From NCBI RefSeq assembly GCF_000445445.1, contig NZ_ASXP01000004.1, positions 372,001 through 436,000 of the forward strand: a DNA stretch of 64,000 nucleotides, written 5' to 3'. This DNA comes from Sporomusa ovata DSM 2662. GTDB lineage: Bacteria > Bacillota > Negativicutes > Sporomusales > Sporomusaceae. Positions 1-8,845 of the stretch are shown piece by piece. The notes under the pieces were generated by a model. It worked only from the letters and a program-made list of their open reading frames with translations, ran no database searches and was not told the origin of the DNA. Position 1 is the stretch's first letter. The number at the start of each line of letters is the position of its first letter. The position numbers and the translations under genes were made by a program.

Positions 1-2
1 GA

Positions 3-1109
3 GAACAAAACCAGCACGAAGCTGAAGTTATTCTTGGCAATGCCTGCAGCTTGATGATTGTGGCTGTGTTATCGACTACTGTGGTTGCCCTTATCTACTT
101 AGATCAAATACTGGTGTTATTAGGGGCAGAACCTAACGTATTGCCATATGCCCGTGAGTTTACCCGCATCATTCTTTTAGGCAGTATCTTTATGCATATT
201 GGCTTTGGCCTCAATAATATTATCAGGGCGGAAGGCAATCCGAGAATGGCAATGGCGACCATGTTAATTGCCTCTGTGCTGAACATTGTACTAAATCCAT
301 TGTTTATTTTTGTTTTTAAATTAGGGATAGCAGGATCGGCCTTGGCTACAGTAGCTGCTCAGGCCGTTGCAGCTGTCTGGGTACTACGCTATCTTATCAG
401 CGATGAGGGGGTTCTTAAGCTGCGCTGGTCTAATTTGCGGCTTGATAAAAATATTGTTTTGGGCATTTGCAAAATCGGTTTATCGCCGTTTTTAATGCAG
501 ATTGCTGCCAGTGCGGTGACCATATTATCGAATTACAGCCTGCTCAGTTATGGAGGCGAGCTGGCTGTAGCGGCATATGGGGTGATTAACAGAGTGGCAA
601 TGTTAATACTAATGCCTATATTTGGCATCAGCCAGGGTGTTCAGCCAATTCTGGGATATAACTATGGTGCTAAATCTTATGAGCGTGTAATTGAAGTCGT
701 GAAGCTTGGTACATATGCGGCTACCTTGGTATCGGTAATTGGTTTTGTGGTAACACAACTTTTTTCCAGCCAGATTATCCGGTTATTTAATAACAATCCG
801 GAGCTCATTGCACTAGGCGCAAATGGAATTGAAACTTCTTTGATTATGCTGCCGCTGATCGGGTTCCAAATCATCGGAGCTAGTTATTTCCAGGCAACTG
901 GTAAGGCCGGATATGCCATTTTTCTTAGTATGTCACGGCAGGTGATTATCTTAATACCGGCACTTATTATCTTACCTCGATTTTTTGGTTTAGAAGGAAT
1001 ATGGTTGACAATGCCGGTATCTGATGTCATTTCATCACTGTTTACTGGGAGTTTTTTATGGCTGGAACTTCGCCGAATAACTCCTAAACTATTGGGAAAT
1101 AATTCTTAA
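3..1109 (+). CDS. MATE family efflux transporter (5' truncated by window edge)
   Basis: Multidrug and toxin extrusion type transporter of the inner membrane, coupling export of cationic compounds to an ion gradient. The frame is open from base 3, before the first ATG at 51, and reads QNQHEAEVILGNA there. The gene therefore begins upstream of the window and about 368 C-terminal residues are visible. The protein is a chain of hydrophobic helices. The segment with NNIIRAEGNPRMAM and the later IFGISQGVQPILGYNYGA are typical of the two MatE half-repeats. Substrate cannot be told from sequence. No close downstream partner. Confidence 0.9.
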   Translation, partial: EQNQHEAEVILGNACSLMIVAVLSTTVVALIYLDQILVLLGAEPNVLPYAREFTRIILLGSIFMHIGFGLNNIIRAEGNPRMAMATMLIASVLNIVLNPLFIFVFKLGIAGSALATVAAQAVAAVWVLRYLISDEGVLKLRWSNLRLDKNIVLGICKIGLSPFLMQIAASAVTILSNYSLLSYGGELAVAAYGVINRVAMLILMPIFGISQGVQPILGYNYGAKSYERVIEVVKLGTYAATLVSVIGFVVTQLFSSQIIRLFNNNPELIALGANGIETSLIMLPLIGFQIIGASYFQATGKAGYAIFLSMSRQVIILIPALIILPRFFGLEGIWLTMPVSDVISSLFTGSFLWLELRRITPKLLGNNS

Positions 1110-1191
1110 ACAAAAGCGGCAAACTAGCTGCAGGAACTGATCTATAGGAGACGAATACTACCTGTAGTAATAGTAAGAAAGGCTGGTAGAT

Positions 1192-1383
1192 ATGAAAAGA
1201 AGGTTGCTTGTTGCCATTCTTTCCATAGCTGTCTTGACTATGGCGACTACGCTGGTGGAGGCGGCTAAACTGAGTGATCAGGAGACAAATTTAGCCCCAG
1301 TGAAGGCTGATGCCAAGAGGGTGGAAAAACTTCGTCACGGCTATATTACATATGATCAAAATAAAATGTATTATTATTGGTAG
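1192..1383 (+). CDS. small secreted protein of unknown function
   Basis: A 63-residue ORF with a clear Sec signal peptide: basic MKRR, a hydrophobic core to about residue 22, and an A-x-A-like end (VEAA). The mature part would be only about 40 residues, charged, ending in the aromatic tail YYYW. The ribosome site (GAAAGG about 8 bases upstream) is weak. I do not recognise a family. It stands alone between the MATE gene and the amidohydrolase. It could be a small envelope protein; the signal peptide is the main reason to accept it as real. Confidence 0.5.
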   Translation: MKRRLLVAILSIAVLTMATTLVEAAKLSDQETNLAPVKADAKRVEKLRHGYITYDQNKMYYYW

Positions 1384-1572
1384 AATTCATACGTTATAGC
1401 AAGGCTGGACCGCAGAGGTTTTAGCCTTTATTTTTTTGCCCTGAATACTGATATAAATTGTCAGCTTGTAGACGTAATATATTGATAAATTAAGGTAATA
1501 TGCAGGAGTTATAGTAGTATTTGTATAAAAAGAATATTGACTAATTATACAAAATAAGAAAGGGCGACACAT

Positions 1573-2745
1573 ATGAACAAACATATTCATGAATTAGTAA
1601 CAGATGGTAGCGACTATGTCGTTAAGCTGCGGCGGCATTTTCGCGCCTTTCCAGAACTCGGTGGTCAAGAGGTTGAAACTCAAAAGAAAATTATCGCCGA
1701 ACTCATGGCAATGGGATTAAATCCCCGTTCAGCTGCTGGTACTGGTGTTATTGCTGAGATTAAAGGAGGCCGACAGGGAAAAACGGTTGCCATTCGCGCC
1801 GATATTGATGCCTTGCCGCTTCAAGATGAAATTGATCAGCCGTACCGCTCACGCAATGCGGGGCGTTGTCATGCCTGCGGCCATGATGGTCACACAGCTG
1901 TGCTGTTGGGAATTGCGAAAGTATTTAGTGCAATTCAGGAAGAACTGCCTGGTACAGTCAGACTGCTGTTCCAGCCAAGCGAGGAAAAGTTTCCGGGTGG
2001 TGCGATAGCAATGATTGCTGATGGCGCAGTGGAGGGAGTGGATGCTGTAATTGGGGCGCATCTGTGGCAACCGTTTGAAGTGGGGACCATGGGGCTGACA
2101 TATGGGCCGATGATGGCTTCTCCTGCTAATTTTACTATTACCATAAAGGGTTCTGGCGGCCATGGTTCTATGCCACATCAGACGATTGATCCACTGTATG
2201 TTGGCGCACAAATTGTATTAGCATTAAAGTCGATTACCGGCAATCTTGTGAATGCTAATGAACTGGCAGTATTATCGCTAGGGGTCTTTAGCGCCGGTGA
2301 CACTTTTAATATCATACCTGACTCGGCTACCCTGAAGGGAACCGTACGGACATTTGCACAAAGCACCCGGGAGACAATCTTTGCTGCGATTGACCGGATG
2401 TGCAGCGGTATTTGCGCCGCCGCCGGTGCAACCCATATTTTAGATTGCTATTATGGTTACCCACCTGTTATTAATAATCCGGAGGTAGCCAAGATTGTCG
2501 CCAAGTCGGGAGAAGCCGTATTGGGTAAGACGGCTGTTTTTGAGATGAGTCCAACGATGGTTGCCGAGGATTTTTCCTATTATCAGCAACAGGTGCCAGG
2601 CTGTTTTATGTTCATTGGTGTCGGTAACACAGACAAGGAAATTGTCTATCCTCACCATCACCCTAAGTTTGACATGGATGAAAGTGGCTTTAGTCATGGG
2701 GTGGAGATTTTGGTAGTTTCCGCATTGAATTTATTACAGGCGTGA
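1573..2745 (+). CDS. M20 family metallopeptidase / N-acyl-amino acid amidohydrolase
   Basis: Zinc- or manganese-dependent hydrolase of the M20D group (hippurate hydrolase, N-acyl-L-amino acid amidohydrolase), cytoplasmic, 390 residues, a normal length. The metal-binding motif CHACGHDGHTA sits near residue 100, the catalytic glutamates in PSEEKFPGGA near 140, a metal histidine in GAHLW, and the last histidine cluster in YPHHHPKFD near the end. The central dimerisation domain starts around GSGGHGSMPHQ. It starts at ATG with AAAGGGCGAC just upstream. The exact acyl substrate is not predictable. It is monocistronic and followed by a strong terminator. Confidence 0.9.
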   Translation: MNKHIHELVTDGSDYVVKLRRHFRAFPELGGQEVETQKKIIAELMAMGLNPRSAAGTGVIAEIKGGRQGKTVAIRADIDALPLQDEIDQPYRSRNAGRCHACGHDGHTAVLLGIAKVFSAIQEELPGTVRLLFQPSEEKFPGGAIAMIADGAVEGVDAVIGAHLWQPFEVGTMGLTYGPMMASPANFTITIKGSGGHGSMPHQTIDPLYVGAQIVLALKSITGNLVNANELAVLSLGVFSAGDTFNIIPDSATLKGTVRTFAQSTRETIFAAIDRMCSGICAAAGATHILDCYYGYPPVINNPEVAKIVAKSGEAVLGKTAVFEMSPTMVAEDFSYYQQQVPGCFMFIGVGNTDKEIVYPHHHPKFDMDESGFSHGVEILVVSALNLLQA

Positions 2746-2853
2746 TTTGGCCTTTTTGCTGCCTTATCTGCATTATAGAAACCTGCTCTTATGATAAATT
2801 ACCAGGGTACACGCTATGCGGATTACCTGTACTATGGTGGCTTTGTTCGTATA

Positions 2854-2890
2854 TAGTAGCCCGGACTTATGTCCGGGCTACTATTTTTTA
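2854..2890 (+). terminator. intrinsic terminator after the amidohydrolase gene
   Basis: Perfect 13-bp stem, 2854-2866 (TAGTAGCCCGGAC) with 2871-2883, a TTAT loop, then a T-rich tail. It lies about 110 bases after the stop. Confidence 0.85.
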
Positions 2891-3009
2891 TTTTTAGCAG
2901 GAATACAGCTAATTTTGGAGAACAAAGTTTAGTAATTAGCTTTATTGTTATTCGATTAATGCGGTTAGTAGTTTATTATTAGAGAGAAGCTAATAATAGG
3001 AGGATACTT

Positions 3010-3210
3010 ATGTGGACCGTAGTATATATAGCTTCTAATCGGGCACAGGCCGAAAAATTTAAAAACGTGCTGTGTAATGAAGGAGTGCTCGCCGATATAC
3101 GCCCGGCGGGACTGGTTTCAGCCTTAGGCGATGGCTTGTATGAAATTTTGGTTTTAGAATCAGAAGCCGATGAAGCACATGCTATTTTATGTCAGTATGT
3201 AATACGCTAA
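3010..3210 (+). CDS. DUF2007-like small protein (putative signal-transducing protein)
   Basis: A 66-residue protein with the pattern of the DUF2007 / putative prokaryotic signal transducing family: an early VYIASNRAQAEKFKNVL strand-helix, a central hydrophobic strand, and a C-terminal EADEAHAIL helix. This resembles a small ferredoxin-like alpha/beta fold. AGGAGGATACTT precedes the ATG. It ends 29 bases before pyk and is probably co-transcribed with it, so a role linked to glycolytic control is possible. That is inference; no function is established from sequence. Confidence 0.65.
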   Translation: MWTVVYIASNRAQAEKFKNVLCNEGVLADIRPAGLVSALGDGLYEILVLESEADEAHAILCQYVIR

Positions 3211-3239
3211 GCAGTAGTAAGACTGAAGGAGTGAATAGT

Positions 3240-4994
3240 ATGCTAAAAAAAACGAAGATTGTTTGCACTGTAGGTCCTAGCACTGATAAGCCAGGTGTTT
3301 TAGAATCAATGATGGAAGCGGGTATGAATGTTGCCCGGTTTAACTTTTCTCATGGTTCACATGAAGAGCATGCAAAACGAATTGCCAGGGTAAGGGAAGC
3401 GGCTAACAATGTAAAGAAACCGATTGCATTGATGCTTGATACCAAGGGCCCGGAAATGCGGTTAGGTTTGTTTGCTGAAGGTAAAGTGAATTTAGATAAA
3501 GGGCAGAAATTTGTTCTGACAGGTCGTGAGGTAGTCGGTACCAAAGAAATGGCCTCTGTCAATCATAAGTTCTTGCCGCAAGAGGTTGCTGTTGGACAAA
3601 CCATCCTTATTTCTGATGGTCTGGTCAGTTTGCATATTGATGCTATTGAGGGCGACGACATTATTACTACTGTAAATAACAGCGGCCAGATTAGTGATCG
3701 CAAACGGGTTGCTGCACCGGGGGTTGCTGTTAATCTGCCGCCTCTGTCTGAACAAGATATCGCAGATATCAGGTTTGGGATTGCTAGTCAAATGGACTTT
3801 ATTGCTGCTTCTTTCATCCAGCGATCAGCTGATGTATTAGCTATTCGCAAGATATTGGAAGATGGCAATTATTCGATGGACATTATTCCTAAGATTGAAA
3901 ATGCCGAGGGTGTCAAAAATATAGATGATATTATCAAGGTTGCAGACGGTCTTATGGTGGCCAGAGGTGATCTCGGGGTAGAGATTCCTGCTGAAGAAGT
4001 GCCACTTGTACAGAAAATGCTGATACAAAAATGTAATAAGGCCGGCAAGCCTGTTATTACTGCGACTCAAATGCTGGAGTCTATGGTGTCTAATCCCCGT
4101 CCTACCAGAGCAGAAGCCAGCGATATTGCTAATGCTATTTTTGATGGCTCTGATGCGATTATGCTTAGCGGTGAAACAGCTTCAGGTCAATACCCGCTGG
4201 AAGCAGTGCAAACCATGGCCCGTATTGCCGTTCGTACGGAAACCTCCCTGCAGCTTAGCGATATTTTGATTGGTAAAGGAATTCAATTGCAGCGGACTAC
4301 GACAGATGCGATCAGCCATGCTACGGTGCAAATATCGCATGAACTGGGCGCTGCCGCTATTGTGACTTCAACCCAGTCGGGCTATACGGCACGAATGGTA
4401 TCCAAATATCGTCCACAGTCCACAATTGTGGCTGTTACGCCTTGTATCAAAACGGTGCGGCGAATGCTATTATTATGGGGCGTTTATCCTATTTTGGGAC
4501 CTAGCTTTAATAATACGGATGAAATGGTGCAAAGTGCTGTAGCCACTTCATTAACAGCCGGGGTTGTAAAAGACGGTGATTTAGTTGTCGTTACGGCTGG
4601 TGTGCCTGCAGGACTGTCAGGTACAACCAATATGATTAGGGTGCATGTTGTTGGCAATATTCTGCTGCGCGGCACGGGGATTGGTCAGCAGGCTGTCACC
4701 GGTCAAATTGTTGTGGTTACCTCAATTAAAGAAATTACGACTAAGTTTAAAGCAGGTGATATTCTGGTTGTAAATAGTGTTGACGAAGAAATTGCCCCCT
4801 ATGCTGCCAAAGCAGCTGCTATTATAGCCGAAGAGGGTGGACTTACATCGCATGCTGCTATTGTCGGGGTAAGCTATGGTATGCCGGTGCTAGTCGGTGT
4901 AGACGGCGCTGTAGAGCGTTTGCAGGATGGGGCGATAGTTACTGTGGATGCTTCCCGCGGTATTGTGTATCAGGGAGAAATTAACGCTAGATAG
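3240..4994 (+). CDS. pyk: pyruvate kinase with C-terminal PEP-utilizer (phosphohistidine) domain
   Basis: Converts phosphoenolpyruvate and ADP to pyruvate and ATP, the last step of glycolysis. The open frame extends upstream to 3189, but the ATG at 3240 is preceded by GAAGGAGTG and starts the canonical MLKKTKIVCTVGPS. Of 584 residues, the first 470 or so form the TIM barrel, B domain and regulatory domain (RFNFSHG, MLDTKGPE, ITATQMLESM, AIMLSGETA). The last ~100 carry the swivelling domain of PEP-utilising enzymes with EEGGLTSHAAIVG. This C-terminal extension is known from Bacillus and Geobacillus pyruvate kinases. Downstream gene starts 13 bases later. Confidence 0.97.
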   Translation: MLKKTKIVCTVGPSTDKPGVLESMMEAGMNVARFNFSHGSHEEHAKRIARVREAANNVKKPIALMLDTKGPEMRLGLFAEGKVNLDKGQKFVLTGREVVGTKEMASVNHKFLPQEVAVGQTILISDGLVSLHIDAIEGDDIITTVNNSGQISDRKRVAAPGVAVNLPPLSEQDIADIRFGIASQMDFIAASFIQRSADVLAIRKILEDGNYSMDIIPKIENAEGVKNIDDIIKVADGLMVARGDLGVEIPAEEVPLVQKMLIQKCNKAGKPVITATQMLESMVSNPRPTRAEASDIANAIFDGSDAIMLSGETASGQYPLEAVQTMARIAVRTETSLQLSDILIGKGIQLQRTTTDAISHATVQISHELGAAAIVTSTQSGYTARMVSKYRPQSTIVAVTPCIKTVRRMLLLWGVYPILGPSFNNTDEMVQSAVATSLTAGVVKDGDLVVVTAGVPAGLSGTTNMIRVHVVGNILLRGTGIGQQAVTGQIVVVTSIKEITTKFKAGDILVVNSVDEEIAPYAAKAAAIIAEEGGLTSHAAIVGVSYGMPVLVGVDGAVERLQDGAIVTVDASRGIVYQGEINAR

Positions 4995-5007
4995 GGAGAA
5001 CCCTTTT

Positions 5008-6375
5008 ATGGCTGTATGGTTGATCGTGCTTGCTGGTATAAGCTTAGCCGCTTGGTGGTTGTACACTAGGCGGCTTGCTTGGCAGTTTAAGCATATAAAG
5101 TTACAATTGAGTACTATTACGCAAAAACGGCAAGTAGGTAGCAGGGCTGGCAAAGCCAGTATGCGTTCGCTCTATAGAATCTTGCATACTAGTCTGATCG
5201 CCGATAAAGCAGATGATGCTTATCAGGCTCTTGACTTGCTAAAGTTAGCGTTAGGTCAAGGTCTGGGCAGGGACGGAGAGCCAGCACGATTAACTGCTGT
5301 TATCTATTTAGCTTTGCGCACTAACCAGCTTGATGTTGCTGGTCATTGTATTGACGCGTTTCGGCCATTACTGAAAAATATGACTGTGATAGAACTGCCG
5401 GTTGCCATTGAGCAGCTTGGTTTGATTGCCGTTATGAGTTTGAAACAACGACAGAACTTTTTGGCAGCGCGTGCGGTGGACGTTATTTTTTCAGTTATTG
5501 GGATTCAGGATGAGGCTGCTTGCCGGGCTGTTATTCGGGCTATACGACTAACCGGGTTAACTGCTTTGCGACGGAAAGACACCGGCCTTGTTCATGAAAT
5601 ATTGGTGAAACTAGCCAGCTGGCTGGCAACTGAACAAGGAGACAGTCCCTTGCACGAACAGGCAGCCGGGGTATTAACAGCGTGGTTACACCGGATAGTT
5701 AAAGCAGGTAATGTTCCTATGTTTGAGTTAATAACGCAATATATTGACCAATTGGCCGAAAAAAATACTATGTCAGAGAAGGCATTGGCGAGCTTCATTG
5801 TAGAATGTGCTCATTTATCAAGTATGGATAGTCTTGATCCATTTAGTCAATTAAATGGACAGATAGCCATGTTCAGCCTCGAATTAGCAGTAAAAATTAG
5901 AAACGTTGGTATTTGGCGACAGTCACTTGACGGGGTAGTTCAGGCAGCCAGACTGGCTGTAAATCAGCGGAGTTTGACCGAAAGCTTTACCGTTATTTAC
6001 CCGCTCTTTGAAATAGGACGCCGTCTGTTAGCTGCTGAGCTTTCTGCTGCTTCAAGGCGTGATTTGTTTCGTCAAAAGGCGCTTTATCTACTGATACGCG
6101 AATGCCTGCAGTTGGTAGAATTTGTGTCAAGACAAAATTTTACTACAACTATAGCAGATATTATTGAACAGATATATCAAGAATGGATTAAGTGCCCGCT
6201 TAATCCAGGTCAACACAAATCGATAAAACGGTTTTGTCAACTGCTATTTCTATATTGTACACGGATTAAACGCCGGCAGAAGATGCTGCTCGACGAAGAA
6301 GGTAGCTTTAATGCTGAAAATGTTATTACAGTGGCGGATCGGGAGCATTTGAAAACAATAGGTTACTTATCCTAA
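5008..6375 (+). CDS. membrane-anchored helical protein of unknown function
   Basis: A 455-residue protein I do not recognise. ATG 5008 is preferred over the upstream in-frame 4948 because AGGGAGAA lies 7 bases before it and 4948 falls inside pyk. An N-terminal membrane helix (WLIVLAGISLAAWWLY) is followed by a basic stretch and then a long, almost wholly alpha-helical region rich in Leu, Ala, Arg and Gln, which suggests TPR- or HEAT-like helical repeats in the cytoplasm. No catalytic motif or cysteine cluster is visible. Thirteen bases separate it from pyk, so it is probably in the same transcript. Confidence 0.75.
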   Translation: MAVWLIVLAGISLAAWWLYTRRLAWQFKHIKLQLSTITQKRQVGSRAGKASMRSLYRILHTSLIADKADDAYQALDLLKLALGQGLGRDGEPARLTAVIYLALRTNQLDVAGHCIDAFRPLLKNMTVIELPVAIEQLGLIAVMSLKQRQNFLAARAVDVIFSVIGIQDEAACRAVIRAIRLTGLTALRRKDTGLVHEILVKLASWLATEQGDSPLHEQAAGVLTAWLHRIVKAGNVPMFELITQYIDQLAEKNTMSEKALASFIVECAHLSSMDSLDPFSQLNGQIAMFSLELAVKIRNVGIWRQSLDGVVQAARLAVNQRSLTESFTVIYPLFEIGRRLLAAELSAASRRDLFRQKALYLLIRECLQLVEFVSRQNFTTTIADIIEQIYQEWIKCPLNPGQHKSIKRFCQLLFLYCTRIKRRQKMLLDEEGSFNAENVITVADREHLKTIGYLS

Positions 6376-6411
6376 ACCAAAAGGCGGACAAGGATTGTCC
6401 GCCTTTTGGTT
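6375..6411. terminator. bidirectional terminator between convergent genes
   Basis: Perfect 16-bp stem, 6375-6390 (AACCAAAAGGCGGACA) with 6396-6411, and a 5-base loop. It sits between the convergent ends of the unknown membrane protein and the acyltransferase gene. Confidence 0.75.
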
Positions 6412-6432
6412 ATAGTTGTTTATGCTTTCGCG

Positions 6433-7560
6433 TCAAAGCCTATTCTTCTTGGGAAATGAACCAGTAAGTAACAACCCGAGTAAGGGGACGTGGATACCTA
6501 GTTTATTGATGCTCCAGGCCAAGCCGGAACTCAATGCAAGTGTTGTTACATAAAAGCCAATAGTAGTCAATGGCGTTAAAGCCTGGGAACGTTGATTAAG
6601 TTCAATAAGTAAATAATACATTACTAATGGATGAATAAGATAAATTACATAGGAATACTTACCTAATTGGTGTAACATAGCGGCAAGTGATTCAGGTAAT
6701 GGTCTGGTAAAGGTTTTAAACCAGAATAAGGTTGCACAGACAGTATATAGCACACCAAAAGGGCTGAGTTGGTGAACAGTATTAGCTGTTGCCTCCAGCG
6801 TGAAGTGCTGTTGATAGATAAGGTAGTAATAATGGGACAGCATTCCGGCTAAGGTAAAGATAAAACAGGCCGTGATTTGTCTGCTGTTTTGTTTTAGCAG
6901 TGCGAGAAATTGTGAATAACGTTCTGCGCAAACTCCACCAAGGATGAAGATAAACAGATAATGAAGAACCCAATAGCTCATGCGGTGCTGGATAGCAAGA
7001 TTAAGATAATGATTATTATAACTTGCGTGAAGCAGATAACTGGAATAATAATTAAAAGCGATTTGAACAAGTAACAAGCTGACTAATCCTACTAACGGGG
7101 CTTTAAGAATCATGCTGACAAATTGCCGCCATAAGGGCATAAGCGCATAAAACCAAACTAAAATCACTAAAAAATATAACTGGTAAGAAGCTAACCCAAA
7201 TAAAAAATATTTATATATAAGCGGCCTGTGCCATAGGTCTGTTGCGCCACTTATCCAGGTATAATGCAACATATAAAGAATAGACCAGGCTAAATAAGGT
7301 AATAGTACAGCTCGAAAGCGTCTAACCATAAACGTGGGGTAGTGAAATTCTTTTTTTAGCGGTTGGCTTAAGAATAAGCCGAAAGCTGATACAAAGAAAA
7401 ATATCGGCACGCTAAAGCGGGTAACTATTTCATAGATAGCAAATAGATGTAAATTAACAGCTTCATATGTCAGCGAATAAGCACCAGTATGGATGCCTAG
7501 CACACCTAACATAGATATACCGCGAATATAATCAAGAGCAACAATGCGTTGATTAGCCAT
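6433..7560 (-). CDS. acyltransferase 3 family integral membrane protein
   Basis: A 375-residue multi-pass membrane protein of the acyltransferase 3 (OafA/OatA-like) family, which O-acylates cell-surface sugars. The family start LDYIRGISMLGVLGIH with its key histidine lies near residues 9-24. A second hallmark, RFSVPIFFFVSAFG, lies near 49-62, followed by about ten hydrophobic helices. There is no C-terminal SGNH domain, so the partner or acceptor is unknown. Start supported by AAGGAGC on the minus strand. It is transcribed away from the MITE copy at 7.7 kb. Confidence 0.88.
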   Translation of the reverse strand: MANQRIVALDYIRGISMLGVLGIHTGAYSLTYEAVNLHLFAIYEIVTRFSVPIFFFVSAFGLFLSQPLKKEFHYPTFMVRRFRAVLLPYLAWSILYMLHYTWISGATDLWHRPLIYKYFLFGLASYQLYFLVILVWFYALMPLWRQFVSMILKAPLVGLVSLLLVQIAFNYYSSYLLHASYNNHYLNLAIQHRMSYWVLHYLFIFILGGVCAERYSQFLALLKQNSRQITACFIFTLAGMLSHYYYLIYQQHFTLEATANTVHQLSPFGVLYTVCATLFWFKTFTRPLPESLAAMLHQLGKYSYVIYLIHPLVMYYLLIELNQRSQALTPLTTIGFYVTTLALSSGLAWSINKLGIHVPLLGLLLTGSFPKKNRL

Positions 7561-7652
7561 AGTTTTTTTTGCTCCTTACGATGTAAGCTGCGACTGGTTG
7601 TGTTGTCACAGCGTATATTACTATTTTAGATGTTATCAGTAGATAAGACACT

Positions 7653-7813
7653 ATTAGAGGCTGTTACAAAATACCCCTCTTTGCTGTTGAGCCTTTCAGC
7701 ATAGAAACCGGTTATGCCCTTGCTGTGCGACTTTTCGGTGTTTAACACCGGGGTATTTTATAACAGTTTAAAGAATAGTAAGGAAAGTGTGTTTTTTGAA
7801 ACACACTCTATTA
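7653..7813. mobile_element. MITE-like insertion, copy A (153-bp element 7657-7809 plus ATTA target duplication)
   Basis: A 153-bp non-coding element, nearly identical in inverted orientation to the element at 58889-59041 (two internal differences). It is flanked by ATTA at 7653-7656 and 7810-7813. The ends are imperfect inverted repeats (AGAGGCTGTTACAAAATAC against AGAGTGTGTTTCAAAAAAC, 15 of 19). Internally 7661-7677 is complementary to 7750-7766 (16 of 17), and 7787-7806 forms a GTGTGTTT/AAACACAC hairpin. There is no transposase, so it would need a helper in trans. It lies between the divergent acyltransferase and aminotransferase genes. Confidence 0.85.
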
Positions 7814-7918
7814 TCAATTATAGGCTGTCACGCGTTGGGCTGCAAGAAACTTTTACCTTACGAAAAGACAAAAAAAATTTAAAAGCAGCAGGAAATTGGG
7901 AAAATGCTGCATAATTTG

Positions 7919-7940
7919 TATAGATAATAGTTTATCTATA
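7919..7940. promoter_or_regulatory. perfect inverted repeat upstream of the aminotransferase gene (possible operator)
   Basis: TATAGATAA, 4 bases, TTATCTATA: a perfect 9-bp dyad ending 13 bases before the AAGGAG ribosome site at 7953. It could be an operator or an mRNA hairpin. No regulator is assigned. Confidence 0.45.
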
Positions 7941-7965
7941 ATAATAATTTATAAGGAGATTTTTT

Positions 7966-8826
7966 ATGAAACCAATCGGTTTGGTAGATGGTAAAATAAT
8001 AGATATAAGTGAAAATATTGTACCGATGGAAGATCGGGGTCATCAGTTTGGCGATGGAGTCTATGAAGTAACAAAGGTGTATAACGGTCATTGCTTTGCT
8101 TTGCAGCCACATATGGACAGGTTATACCGTTCCTTACGTGAACTGGCAATTCCAGCCGTATATACGTATGAAGAATTGACTGAATTTCACGAGCTGCTTA
8201 TCAAAAAAAGCGGTATTATGGATGCAGCCATCTACCTTCAAATCACGCGCGGAGTATCACCCAGGACACATAGCTTTCCGGAAAATGTTGTACCGCGGTT
8301 AACGATGTCCATTCGTCCCTCCAGTGCTGCTATTGATAAGAATAAAGCCGAGGGCTGCAAAGCAATGCTAATTCCGGACGAAAGATGGCTCAGATGTGAT
8401 ATTAAATCGCTTAATCTTCTCGGTAATGTATTAGGAAAACAAAAGGCCAAGAGCGCAGGGTGCTGGGAAGGTATCCAAGTTCGTGACGGTATTGTGACCG
8501 AAGGCACAAGCAGTAACTTCTTTGTCGTTAAGGATGATGTGGTCTGGACACATCCTAAGTGCAACCTGATCTTAACTGGTGTCACCAGAACGCTGGTTAT
8601 CGAAAAAATAGCATCAGACCTGGGTATTGTTGTTGTCGAGAAAAAGTTTGATGAAGCGTTTGTTAAATCGGCACAGGAAGCTTTTATTTCAGGGACCAGT
8701 ACCGAAATTACACCCATTGTAACTTTAAATAATCAGCCTGTTGGCAGCGGCAGCGTTGGTCCTGTTACTCACAAAATTCAGAAGGCGTACTGGATGTTGA
8801 TTGACAAGGAATGTCAGCGTAAATAA
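7966..8826 (+). CDS. dat: D-amino-acid transaminase (class IV aminotransferase)
   Basis: PLP enzyme of fold type IV, 286 residues, cytoplasmic. It interconverts D-alanine and D-glutamate for peptidoglycan or spore wall. Motifs fit D-amino-acid transaminases: DRGHQFGDGVYE near residue 24, the PLP lysine in RCDIKSLNLLGNV near 146, and the C-terminal SGTSTEITPIV. Start ATG follows AAGGAGAT. A branched-chain aminotransferase is possible, but length and the CDIKSLNLL signature favour Dat. Downstream gene 19 bases away, likely co-transcribed. Confidence 0.85.
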   Translation: MKPIGLVDGKIIDISENIVPMEDRGHQFGDGVYEVTKVYNGHCFALQPHMDRLYRSLRELAIPAVYTYEELTEFHELLIKKSGIMDAAIYLQITRGVSPRTHSFPENVVPRLTMSIRPSSAAIDKNKAEGCKAMLIPDERWLRCDIKSLNLLGNVLGKQKAKSAGCWEGIQVRDGIVTEGTSSNFFVVKDDVVWTHPKCNLILTGVTRTLVIEKIASDLGIVVVEKKFDEAFVKSAQEAFISGTSTEITPIVTLNNQPVGSGSVGPVTHKIQKAYWMLIDKECQRK

Positions 8827-8845
8827 ACTAAGGAGGGTGAAAAGT

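Noticed and set aside
7714..7914. 66-codon ORF starting inside MITE copy A, and a related minus-strand ORF at 58589-58984
   Set aside because: Both arise from the same non-coding element sequence; no ribosome site, and the frames differ after the element ends.
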